Notes: a model not told the origin generated them from the sequence alone. Shown: positions 1-4,916, counted from the first letter of the stretch. The stretch is 9,035 nucleotides of DNA from Patescibacteria group bacterium (GCA_030917245.1 JAUPVA010000001.1:1-9035), one strand, 5' to 3'. Translations and numbers: made by a program.

Positions 1-17
1 TAAATACCTCGGCTGGA

Positions 18-52
18 ATAGTGGTTGTGCTTCAAGAAGAGGTAGTTATTCA
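18..52 (-). repeat. Degenerate intergenic motif, copy A, downstream of the 2-TM gene
   Basis: Read on the minus strand this segment holds ACTACCTC, six bases, then AAGCACAACCACTAT. Copy B, which follows the hydrolase gene (314-352), has the same two blocks in the same order with a four-base gap; the second block matches at 13 of 15 positions. A third, weaker version (12 of 15) starts at the last base of the tRNA gene. No hairpin was found in it. It may be an intergenic element or the trace of an old duplication; its function is unknown. Confidence 0.4.
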
Positions 53-53
53 G

Positions 54-281
54 CTATTTAGGCAGCAATAGATCGATCATCAGCCATGCAGGTTCATTTT
101 CCTTAATAGCTTTAACCGATAACGATATCGATACTACTGCACTCAGTCCGATGAGAAGAGACCACCAACCTAAAATATTTGGCTCTAGAATAAGGAATAA
201 AATGAGAGCAACATTCAACACTATTACGATAGAGGCGATCATGACAAGCATCCAGTTTCTGTTGGAATTTTTCTTGGACAT
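54..281 (-). CDS. Small two-transmembrane protein of unknown function (75 aa)
   Basis: I do not recognise the family. The protein has a basic N-terminus (MSKKNSNRNW), a hydrophobic segment at about residues 10-32, a short turn (EPN), a second hydrophobic segment at about 36-57, and a polar link (KAIKENE) before a short hydrophobic tail ending LLLPK. By the positive-inside rule both ends should be cytoplasmic. A GTG at 305 would give 83 aa, but it has no ribosome binding site and would place the promoter inside the gene. The ATG at 281 lies six bases after an extended -10 element (TGT-TATGAT), so I chose it; this implies a leaderless mRNA. The gene follows the hydrolase gene by 68 bases and shares no obvious functional link. 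Composition and the matching promoter style make a real gene likely. Confidence 0.65.
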   Translation of the reverse strand: MSKKNSNRNWMLVMIASIVIVLNVALILFLILEPNILGWWSLLIGLSAVVSISLSVKAIKENEPAWLMIDLLLPK

Positions 282-287
282 GTATAC

Positions 288-296
288 ATCATAACA
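288..296 (-). promoter_or_regulatory. Extended -10 promoter of the 2-TM gene
   Basis: The minus strand reads TGT TATGAT, an extended -10 (TGn plus a near-consensus hexamer), followed by six bases (GTATAC) and then the ATG at 281. No good -35 lies 17 bases upstream, as is usual for extended -10 promoters. The expected transcription start falls on or next to the A of the ATG. Confidence 0.5.
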
Positions 297-313
297 AGGT
301 GACACGAAGTTTC

Positions 314-352
314 ATATTTGTTGTGCTTGGCTGAGGTAGTGGATGCTGTTCA
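314..352 (-). repeat. Degenerate intergenic motif, copy B, downstream of the hydrolase gene
   Basis: On the minus strand ACTACCTC is followed after four bases by AAGCACAACAAATAT. It matches copy A (18-52) in both blocks and begins at the TGA stop of the hydrolase gene. It contains no hairpin with a T-run, so it does not look like an ordinary terminator. Confidence 0.4.
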
Positions 353-991
353 GGAAGAAATGACCGATCTTAGTATGTCTATTAGTTCATGTCTACTTGT
401 TCCGGTAAAGTTATGATCCGCGTGAATATCAATCACATCGGCTTTTTCAACTTTATCAACGTTCGTGAGCCCCAATACCTCATCGTCAAGTGCTCTGATT
501 ATAGTTGTCGGCTTATCCGCTGCTACCTTTGCATAAATATCAAGCGGATCTCTGCTTCTGAGACTTTCGACATACGCTCGCGGTACGAGTGTAATTGACC
601 CATCCGATCGCGGAAGTCTTGACACTCCTTGAAGATTTAAAACGCTTCCTTGTTTATCCATCATCTTCTCGATAACTCGTTCCATGCTCATTTTTACAGG
701 AGGAGCCAAAAGTATAACTTTGCTTATACGGGATAGATTCACCAAGCCAGCAATAATCGAACCTTGTGAATGACATAATAGTATACTTCCCTTAGGACTA
801 CGGTCAATAAAGTGCTGAAGCCTTTCAGCTTGCTCATCAAGAGGCAAAACAACGACATTACCTTCGGCATCAAAATCGTTGTAATCGAACATTGTCAACT
901 GATCATTCGGAAGTGCCTGTTGAATTTCGGTAAACATCCCGCGCGCGTCAAGCCTAACTCCAAAGCCGTGAGAACAGATAATAGTTTGCAT
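350..991 (-). CDS. Alpha/beta hydrolase fold protein (213 aa)
   Basis: A cytosolic alpha/beta hydrolase with a complete predicted triad. The N-terminal strand IICSHGFG (residues 4-11) carries the HGFG oxyanion-hole motif. The nucleophile elbow is CHSQG at 73-77 with Ser75. Strand KVILLAPPV (91-99) follows. The acid is probably Asp170 in RALDDEVLG, and the base is His193 in ADHNF. The length fits a minimal esterase or serine hydrolase with a small cap at roughly 100-150. There is no signal peptide. The substrate cannot be told from sequence; thioesterase, carboxylesterase or peptidase are all possible. The gene follows the tRNA-Gln terminator. The ATG at 991 sits six bases after an extended -10 element, so the mRNA may be leaderless, although AAGG two bases before the ATG could act as a very close binding site if transcription starts further upstream. 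Confidence 0.85.
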   Translation of the reverse strand: MQTIICSHGFGVRLDARGMFTEIQQALPNDQLTMFDYNDFDAEGNVVVLPLDEQAERLQHFIDRSPKGSILLCHSQGSIIAGLVNLSRISKVILLAPPVKMSMERVIEKMMDKQGSVLNLQGVSRLPRSDGSITLVPRAYVESLRSRDPLDIYAKVAADKPTTIIRALDDEVLGLTNVDKVEKADVIDIHADHNFTGTSRHELIDILRSVISS

Positions 992-997
992 ATCCTT

Positions 998-1006
998 ATA
1001 ATAGCA
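998..1006 (-). promoter_or_regulatory. Extended -10 promoter of the hydrolase gene
   Basis: The minus strand reads TGC TATTAT, six bases, then ATG. The TG is the end of the T-rich tract of the tRNA-Gln terminator, so terminator and promoter are fused. The place where a -35 would sit falls in the terminator loop and has no consensus, so the TGn motif would have to carry recognition. Confidence 0.5.
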
Positions 1007-1034
1007 AAACGAAAGAACTCCAAAAATGGAGTTC
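1005..1034 (-). terminator. Intrinsic terminator of tRNA-Gln
   Basis: On the minus strand GAACTCC and GGAGTTC form a perfect 7-bp stem around a six-base loop (ATTTTT), followed by TTTCGTTTTG. The hairpin starts 16 bases after the tRNA CCA end. Confidence 0.75.
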
Positions 1035-1035
1035 G

Positions 1036-1050
1036 ATAGTGCTCATGCTT
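1036..1050 (-). repeat. Degenerate intergenic motif, copy C, at the tRNA 3' end
   Basis: AAGCATGAGCACTAT on the minus strand matches copy A at 12 of 15 positions and copy B at fewer. It starts at the last base of the tRNA CCA end and lies ahead of the terminator. It lacks the ACTACCTC block. It is the weakest of the three copies and could be chance. Confidence 0.25.
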
Positions 1051-1123
1051 GGCTGGGGATGAGGGATTCGAACCCCCGATCACGGGACCAGAACCCGGTG
1101 CCTTACCACTTGGCCAATCCCCA
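1050..1123 (-). tRNA. tRNA-Gln (anticodon CUG)
   Basis: A complete 74-base cloverleaf with encoded CCA. The acceptor stem TGGGGAT/ATCCCCA has the U1-A72 pair common in bacterial tRNA-Gln, and the discriminator is G73. The D arm is GCC/GGC, the T arm GGGGG/CCCTC with loop TTCGAAT, and the variable loop has four bases. The anticodon loop is TTCTGGT, giving CTG at 1091-1089, which reads CAG. The first anticodon-stem pair (27-43) is a C-U mismatch, leaving four good pairs. G36-G37 next to the anticodon is the dinucleotide TrmD needs, so this tRNA may be a substrate of the enzyme encoded nearby. It has its own promoter and terminator. Charging could be by GlnRS or by the GluRS/GatCAB route; neither is in the window. 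Confidence 0.95.
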
Positions 1124-1157
1124 GTATTTGATTGATCTCTGGTTGCTACAGTGCTAA

Positions 1158-1186
1158 ATTGTATCAATTTTTGGTCATTTTCTCAA
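1158..1186 (-). promoter_or_regulatory. Promoter of tRNA-Gln
   Basis: The minus strand has TTGAGA (1186-1181), a 17-base spacer and TACAAT (1163-1158), with an extended TGA before the -10. The -35 contains the TGA stop codon of the 4-TM gene. The predicted start is about 27 bases upstream of the mature tRNA 5' end. Confidence 0.8.
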
Positions 1187-1638
1187 GAGGTGGCATGCTT
1201 GAACTTACTGTCGGCCATAAGAACCCAACAGACAGCACCGAACAGTACCATAGACCAAACAGCGACAAGAAGCCCACCGGCTAGCTCAAAGGTATCTGAA
1301 AAAAGACCTGCATTTGATGCATGAGCATTTGTAAATGCCGTAAACAACCAAAATCCACTCACAAGGAAAGCGAGTGCGGCGCTGAAGTAACGAAAGAGCC
1401 TACTTATAAACATCGACAATAGGTACGGTAAAGCCAATAACTCTGCAGTTACGATAACCGCAGCCAAGACCATAGCTGATTTTTCTGAACCTCCGTGAAG
1501 CTGTGATAGTATTCCGCTAAACGCCTCATAGCCATACAGCTGATTCATGAGCATGATTAGCAACATACCGGCGCACAAAAGAGACAGGAGCCAGGTACTT
1601 TTTGAACGTACGGTGCCACGGGCGGGAGTTACACTCAT
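1183..1638 (-). CDS. Four-transmembrane protein of unknown function (151 aa)
   Basis: An integral membrane protein I cannot name. From the chosen start there are four hydrophobic segments at about residues 16-36, 55-77, 84-104 and 118-142, a basic N-terminus (R7, R11, K13) and a basic C-terminus (KFKHATS), so both ends should be cytoplasmic. TM2 carries an acidic residue in TAELLALPYLL; four short helices with a Glu in one resembles DoxX/MauE-like proteins, but that is only a topological likeness. No catalytic motif is visible. Three ATGs lie at 1647, 1644 and 1638. The first lies inside a perfect TATAAT, and the third is seven bases after it, exactly where transcription should start, so I chose 1638 and a leaderless mRNA. 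Its TGA stop lies in the -35 of the tRNA-Gln promoter. Confidence 0.75.
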   Translation of the reverse strand: MSVTPARGTVRSKSTWLLSLLCAGMLLIMLMNQLYGYEAFSGILSQLHGGSEKSAMVLAAVIVTAELLALPYLLSMFISRLFRYFSAALAFLVSGFWLFTAFTNAHASNAGLFSDTFELAGGLLVAVWSMVLFGAVCWVLMADSKFKHATS

Positions 1639-1645
1639 AGTCATC

Positions 1646-1651
1646 ATTATA
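1646..1651 (-). promoter_or_regulatory. -10 element of the 4-TM gene
   Basis: A perfect TATAAT on the minus strand, with seven bases between it and the ATG at 1638. No -35 resembling TTGACA lies 16-18 bases upstream, and there is no TGn extension. Confidence 0.5.
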
Positions 1652-1761
1652 CCCTGCTGCTTCTCGTGCGTTATGTTGTTTTTTTACCTATTACGCTTGC
1701 GCTTTTTTTCTTTTGGCTATACAGTGATGTTCAGCGAAGTTACAAAAACAAAAACTCCAAT

Positions 1762-1800
1762 AAAAAATTGTGACAGTTCGCTCTACGACATCCACCACAA
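1762..1800 (-). terminator. Probable intrinsic terminator of trmD
   Basis: On the minus strand TTGTGGTGG can pair with the stretch ending CTGTCACAA (nine pairs, three of them G-U) around a loop of about 14 bases, followed directly by six Ts. The wobble pairs and large loop make it weaker than the other terminators here. The rest of this intergenic stretch (to 1645) is A/T-rich and shows no further gene. Confidence 0.45.
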
Positions 1801-1807
1801 CGCGACG

Positions 1808-1827
1808 CATCCTAGGCTTCTAGGATG
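1808..1827. repeat. Perfect 8-bp inverted repeat over the trmD stop codon
   Basis: catcctag and ctaggatg form an 8-bp stem with a four-base loop, and the trmD TAG stop (1822-1820) lies in one arm. On the minus strand no T-run follows. On the plus strand TTTTCGTTT follows, so by shape it is a terminator for plus-strand transcription, but no plus-strand gene leads into it. Confidence 0.5.
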
Positions 1828-2476
1828 TTTTCGTTTGGCTCTGTTGTTCGCGCCACTTGGCAATCTCGGCATGGTGGCCACTAAGCAATACTGAAGGCAC
1901 TTTCATCCCACGAAATTCTTCCGGTCGAGTATACTGCGGATATTCTAAAGTCTCGTCATCAGAGAAGCTTTCAATCGCTGCACTGGCTTCCCCGCCTAAT
2001 ACTCCAGGTATTAAACGGACGATGCTGTCTACAATGGTCATTGCAGGCAGTTCACCTCCCGTCAGAACATAGTCTCCCACGCTTATAGATTCGTCTACAA
2101 CCGATACGATTCTCTCGTCATAGCCTTCGTACCGTCCGCATATGAATATATAGCCGTTACTGGCGTCGGCGTATTGCTGTGCAAGCGATTGCTTCCAGCG
2201 TACGCCACGAGGAGTCATAAGAAGCACCTTAGCAGTGGGATCAATCGTTTTTGCATGCTCAACGGCTGCAAACAGAGGTTCTGGCTTGAGTAACATGCCA
2301 TCACCGCCTCCGTATGGCGTATCGTCAACCTGGCGGCGTGGTCCGAGCCCATAATCTCGAAGGTTAATGGTCGTCAGTTCTACATACTCACCATTTTGAG
2401 CCTTCCACATCATTGAACTCCCAAACACGCCCGAGAACATTTCAGGAAAGAGTGTGATTACTTGGAATCGTTTCAT
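1820..2476 (-). CDS. trmD: tRNA (guanine-N1-)-methyltransferase TrmD (218 aa)
   Basis: TrmD transfers a methyl group from S-adenosylmethionine to N1 of G37 in tRNAs with G36-G37, which prevents +1 frameshifting. It is a cytosolic homodimer with a SPOUT trefoil knot. The sequence shows the N-terminal ITLFPEMF (residues 7-14), YGGGDGMLLKPEPL (55-68), the knot motifs CGRYEGYDERI (113-123) and SVGDYVLTGGELPAM (132-146), and Asp150 at the catalytic base position (Asp169 in E. coli). GHHAEIAKW (200-208) is present, but the protein then stops after about ten residues; E. coli TrmD continues roughly 30 more. I chose the ATG at 2476 because MKRFQVITLFPEMF matches family N-termini; the upstream in-frame start at 2503 adds nine residues that do not. 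The ATG is seven bases after an extended -10 and has no properly spaced ribosome binding site. In many bacteria trmD follows rimM; here it follows khpA directly. Confidence 0.97.
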   Translation of the reverse strand: MKRFQVITLFPEMFSGVFGSSMMWKAQNGEYVELTTINLRDYGLGPRRQVDDTPYGGGDGMLLKPEPLFAAVEHAKTIDPTAKVLLMTPRGVRWKQSLAQQYADASNGYIFICGRYEGYDERIVSVVDESISVGDYVLTGGELPAMTIVDSIVRLIPGVLGGEASAAIESFSDDETLEYPQYTRPEEFRGMKVPSVLLSGHHAEIAKWREQQSQTKTS

Positions 2477-2483
2477 CCTTACC

Positions 2484-2492
2484 AGTGTAACA
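2484..2492 (-). promoter_or_regulatory. Extended -10 promoter of trmD
   Basis: The minus strand reads TGT TACACT, seven bases (GGTAAGG), then ATG. The AAGG touches the start codon and is too close to act as a Shine-Dalgarno. The 100 bases upstream, back to the khpA terminator, are A/T-rich with other weak -10-like strings, so a second promoter with a longer leader cannot be excluded. Confidence 0.45.
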
Positions 2493-2601
2493 GCTATTGA
2501 CAATATTTTATATAAGTTGCAATGTACATTATTTATAGGCGTCAGTCTTGATTACACTTCTCTGTGGGTGAATGCGAACTAGCAGAATGAATAAACAACA
2601 C

Positions 2602-2628
2602 AAAAACCGCCCGAAAAACGGACGGTTT
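2602..2628 (-). terminator. Intrinsic terminator of khpA
   Basis: On the minus strand AAACCGTCCG and CGGGCGGTTT form a 10-bp stem (one U-G pair) with a loop of five Ts, and the T-run continues past the stem (TTTTTG). As RNA it pairs fully only in the minus direction, which fixes its orientation. Between it and the khpA stop lies an 89-base 3' untranslated stretch with a 6-bp inverted repeat (AGTTCT/AGAACT) and no gene. Confidence 0.85.
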
Positions 2629-2717
2629 CTGTCACATATAAGGCTCTCAAACCCATGTTGGTTTGCTCGCATAGAGCTTTTTGCAGTTCTCGCAGTGTTG
2701 GTCAGAACTGTTTATGA

Positions 2718-3113
2718 TTATATATCGAGGTCATCTAGTTCGGCAAGTTCTTTGCGAGTCTTTTTTGCCAGATCCGATTCGGTGTTTTCCACAGTCTCAT
2801 CTGTTGAGTCATCCACATGCTGGTCGGTATCGCTATTATGTGAACTCGTATAGTTTTCGCGGTCTTCATCGTTATTTACGATTTTGAGATTATACCTTGC
2901 ATCATTTTTCGTGCCTAATGCCCTAAGGAGTGTGCGCAAGCTTTGAGCAGTCATACCGCGTTTGCCAATAACTCTCCCTAAATCATCGGGATTAACCGTT
3001 AAGGTAAGTAGTACCCCTTTTTCATCGATGATTCGATCTATCACGACATCTTCGGGATTACCTACGAGTGATTTAACGATATATTCAACGAACTGTTGGT
3101 CGATTGTTGACAT
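2718..3113 (-). CDS. khpA: KH-domain RNA-binding protein KhpA/YlqC family, with acidic tail (131 aa)
   Basis: A small KH-domain RNA-binding protein. In Firmicutes KhpA works with KhpB (Jag/EloR) and affects cell elongation and RNA metabolism; the role here is inferred. After the N-terminal helix (FVEYIVKSLVGNP, 8-20) and two strands (VVIDRIID, VLLTLTV), the KH core NPDDLGRVIGKRGMTAQSLR (41-60) carries the GxxG loop GKRG (50-53). Family members usually end near residue 80; this one continues to 131 with a disordered tail in which 18 of 51 residues are Asp or Glu, closing with a possible helix (AKKTRKELAEL). I chose the ATG at 3113 because AAGGAGG lies eight bases upstream. A start at 3188 would overlap the promoter -10. 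The gene follows rpsP, its usual neighbour, but has its own promoter and terminator. Confidence 0.92.
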   Translation of the reverse strand: MSTIDQQFVEYIVKSLVGNPEDVVIDRIIDEKGVLLTLTVNPDDLGRVIGKRGMTAQSLRTLLRALGTKNDARYNLKIVNNDEDRENYTSSHNSDTDQHVDDSTDETVENTESDLAKKTRKELAELDDLDI

Positions 3114-3121
3114 GGTAGTGC

Positions 3122-3128
3122 CCTCCTT
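3122..3128 (-). promoter_or_regulatory. Strong ribosome binding site of khpA
   Basis: AAGGAGG on the minus strand, eight bases before the ATG at 3113. It is the best Shine-Dalgarno in the window and decides the start in favour of the 131-aa product. Confidence 0.85.
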
Positions 3129-3174
3129 CGGACTTCCGTCACCCTGCACATTTGGAAATAATTCGTACATTAAT

Positions 3175-3183
3175 AGTATATCA
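3175..3183 (-). promoter_or_regulatory. Extended -10 promoter of khpA
   Basis: The minus strand reads TGA TATACT about 62 bases before the khpA ATG. The -35 position (3203-3198) is the T-run of the rpsP terminator and has no consensus, so the TGn motif probably compensates. Unlike trmD or leuS, this transcript would have a leader of about 55 bases containing a strong ribosome binding site. Confidence 0.6.
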
Positions 3184-3197
3184 CGCACCGTGGCAGT

Positions 3198-3231
3198 AAA
3201 AATAAAGCACCCCGCTATGTAACGGGGTGCT
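3198..3231 (-). terminator. Intrinsic terminator of rpsP
   Basis: On the minus strand AGCACCCCG and CGGGGTGCT form a perfect 9-bp stem with an eight-base loop, followed by TTATTTTT. It starts 22 bases after the rpsP stop codon. Confidence 0.85.
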
Positions 3232-3253
3232 GCAAGTGCATTGTTATATGCGA

Positions 3254-3616
3254 CTATGCTTCTTCGGGGCTGCTAGGTTCTTCAGCCAGGGCTTCTTCTT
3301 TTGGCTGGTTCTTTCGCAGCTTGTCGGCATTCTTTAGCTGCTTCTTTTTGTCAGAAGCTGGCTCTTTTACCCAGACAGGTAGCTTTACGCCTGCATCTTT
3401 TAATAATCGCACTACACGAGGAGTAGGCTGAGCGCCATTATCCAAGTACTTTTGAGCTGCCTCAACCTGTACCTTAGCCTCTTTAGTGTGTGGGTTGTAG
3501 CTACCGACATACGATACAACACGGCCACTCGAAGGGTGGCGCTGTGCTTCTTGTACAGCAAGTCGATAGACGGGGTAGCCTTTACGGCCGATGCGTTGCA
3601 AGCGAATGGCGAGCAT
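3254..3616 (-). CDS. rpsP: 30S ribosomal protein S16 (120 aa)
   Basis: S16 is a small-subunit protein that binds 16S rRNA early in 30S assembly. The family start MLAIRLQRIGRKGYPVYRLA (1-20), the R-x-GR-x-VSYVGSYNP stretch (26-42), the Y57-L-D-N-GAQP region and the TPRVVRLLKDAGV helix (65-77) are all present. Family proteins are usually about 80-90 residues; here residues 85-120 form a charged tail, first Lys-rich and then Glu/Pro-rich, probably disordered. AAGGAAG lies 11 bases before the ATG. The gene has its own promoter, whose -35 overlaps the rnc stop, and a strong terminator before khpA, so it seems to be a single-gene transcript. The leader contains TAACGAT twice, 14 bases apart from start to start, of unknown meaning. 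Confidence 0.97.
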   Translation of the reverse strand: MLAIRLQRIGRKGYPVYRLAVQEAQRHPSSGRVVSYVGSYNPHTKEAKVQVEAAQKYLDNGAQPTPRVVRLLKDAGVKLPVWVKEPASDKKKQLKNADKLRKNQPKEEALAEEPSSPEEA

Positions 3617-3671
3617 AAAAAATAAAACTTCCTTTTAATTAATCGTTAGGTTTGTATCGTTACTTCGTATG

Positions 3672-3700
3672 ATTTTACGCTATTTCGTGCCATCCGTCAA
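3672..3700 (-). promoter_or_regulatory. Promoter of rpsP
   Basis: The minus strand has TTGACG (3700-3695), a 17-base spacer and TAAAAT (3677-3672). The -35 contains the TGA stop codon of rnc (3699-3697). The predicted start leaves a leader of about 50 bases. Confidence 0.75.
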
Positions 3701-4422
3701 TCTGTCGTGTCTGATGACATGCTTTGATATTTCTTTAGCGCTGCTTTTGCTGCAATTTGTTGAGCTATTTGCTTTGAGTGCCCTGAACCCTTCCCCATTT
3801 GCCGACCGGCCACATACACGCCGAGCGTAAACACTTTGTCGTGATCGGGCCCAACTTCTTCGAGTACTTTGTATTGTGGCGTCGCGCTATCGATGCGCTG
3901 CGAAACCTCTTGCAGATGAGACTTAGGGTCTCGCCACGATCCTTCTTCTATGATCGTCTTCAGTTTGGAAGTAATGTGCTTTTGGATAAATTTTTCAGCG
4001 TCCTCGTAACCACGCTCTAAATAAATTGCGCCAATTACTGCCTCAAAAGAATTAGCAAGTATTTGCTGCCTGGCACGCTCGCTGCCTTGCTTTTCGCCTT
4101 TACTCATACGAAGGAGCGATTCATATCCAAGTTTATCGCCCGCTTCACCAATACTTTCCGTTCGTACAAGAGCCGCACGCCAGCTGGTGAGCGTGCCCTC
4201 TGGCTCATCATAATTTGCGAATAAGTAGTCCGTTACGGCTAGCTCCAAGACAGCATCGCCCAAAAATTCCAAACGTTCGTTATGCTCACTGACACTTTTT
4301 TTATGTTCATTAACATAACTTCGGTGAGTCAGCGCCGTTACGAGTAGCTGAATTTCTTTGAATTCGTACCCTAATACGGTACGAGCAAACTCCTGGTAGG
4401 GGGCGGTAGGCATTCCGCTCAT
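3697..4422 (-). CDS. rnc: Ribonuclease III (241 aa)
   Basis: RNase III cuts double-stranded RNA, including rRNA precursors, as a Mg2+-dependent homodimer. The signature HNERLEFLGDAVLELA (47-62) gives E49, E52 and D56, equivalent to E38, E41 and D45 of E. coli, and E93 matches E65. In the second metal-binding motif, LANSFEAVIGAIYLE (122-136), E127 matches E117, but N124 replaces the Asp at E. coli 114. The double-stranded-RNA-binding domain spans about 164-232 (DPKSHLQE, GKGSGHSKQIAQQIAAKAAL). The length is normal. The ATG overlaps the TGA of the Nudix gene by four bases (ATGA), and GGAG lies five bases upstream inside that gene, so translation is probably coupled. It is the last gene of the nusB operon; no terminator is visible before the rpsP promoter. 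Confidence 0.97.
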   Translation of the reverse strand: MSGMPTAPYQEFARTVLGYEFKEIQLLVTALTHRSYVNEHKKSVSEHNERLEFLGDAVLELAVTDYLFANYDEPEGTLTSWRAALVRTESIGEAGDKLGYESLLRMSKGEKQGSERARQQILANSFEAVIGAIYLERGYEDAEKFIQKHITSKLKTIIEEGSWRDPKSHLQEVSQRIDSATPQYKVLEEVGPDHDKVFTLGVYVAGRQMGKGSGHSKQIAQQIAAKAALKKYQSMSSDTTD

Positions 4423-4916
4423 AGATTCTCCTGTCTAATTCTCTTTTTGGCAAGCAGCATTAGCTTCCCTATATCTTCATATTCTATAGCGTCTAAAGCA
4501 TCGTTGAAACTAAACCACTTAATGCCGTTCATCCATTCTTCTTTTCGTATTGCATCGGTGTCGCCTTTTGCCCGTACTAGATATATTTGTGTCGTCATGA
4601 GCACCAATTTATCTAAACGGCGATACCGGAAGTGGATTTTTCCAAGCCAGTTTAAAACATCGACTTGGCTCAATCCTGCTTCTTCGCCAATTTCGCGACG
4701 TGCCGTCTGCTGAGCCGTCTCACCTTCTTCAATATGACCCTTTGGTATGGTCCATCGGTCCTTCGCATCTTGTATGAGAAGAATCTCAATTGCTCCGGCT
4801 TTATTGCGGCGAAAAACAATACCACCTGCCGTAGGCTCGCGGACAATTTCTTGAATCGAAGCCTTCCGGCCTTTGTTGAAATACTGCTTGAATTTATTAG
4901 TTATCGGCTTCTGCAT
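4419..4916 (-). CDS. Nudix hydrolase (165 aa)
   Basis: Nudix enzymes hydrolyse nucleoside diphosphates linked to another moiety. The complete Nudix box GX5EX7REUXEEXGU is at residues 60-82, with G60, E66, R74-E75, E78-E79 and G81-L82. It is preceded by the usual strands (TAGGIVFRR, 29-37; IEILLIQD, 43-50) and the RWTIPKGH lead-in. The C-terminal half contains IKWFSF (132-137), common in MutT/ADP-ribose-type members. The substrate is uncertain: oxidised dNTP, Ap4A or ADP-ribose are possible, and the basic N-terminal 20 residues are not diagnostic. An upstream in-frame start at 5018 would overlap nusB by 122 bases; I chose the ATG at 4916, which has AGAGG nine bases upstream inside nusB and overlaps nusB by 20 bases. 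It overlaps rnc by four bases, so nusB, this gene and rnc form one translationally linked unit. Confidence 0.92.
   Translation of the reverse strand: MQKPITNKFKQYFNKGRKASIQEIVREPTAGGIVFRRNKAGAIEILLIQDAKDRWTIPKGHIEEGETAQQTARREIGEEAGLSQVDVLNWLGKIHFRYRRLDKLVLMTTQIYLVRAKGDTDAIRKEEWMNGIKWFSFNDALDAIEYEDIGKLMLLAKKRIRQENL

Noticed and set aside
322..1055. 10-base match (CAGCCAAGCA on the minus strand) between the tRNA-Gln 3' end and the gap after the hydrolase gene, as in an integration att site
   Set aside because: Several 10-base matches are expected by chance in 9 kb, the interval holds only a hydrolase gene, and there is no integrase.
895..1167. Minus-strand frame of 90 aa reading through the tRNA-Gln gene
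   Set aside because: It translates the tRNA and its terminator, so it cannot be a real protein gene.
1547..1894. Plus-strand reading frame of 115 aa across the 4-TM gene start and the intergenic gap
   Set aside because: It is mostly antisense to the 4-TM and trmD genes, has no ribosome binding site, and its peptide shows no recognisable fold.
2518..2661. Minus-strand frame of about 47 codons starting within the khpA 3' untranslated region
   Set aside because: It runs through the khpA terminator and has no ribosome binding site.
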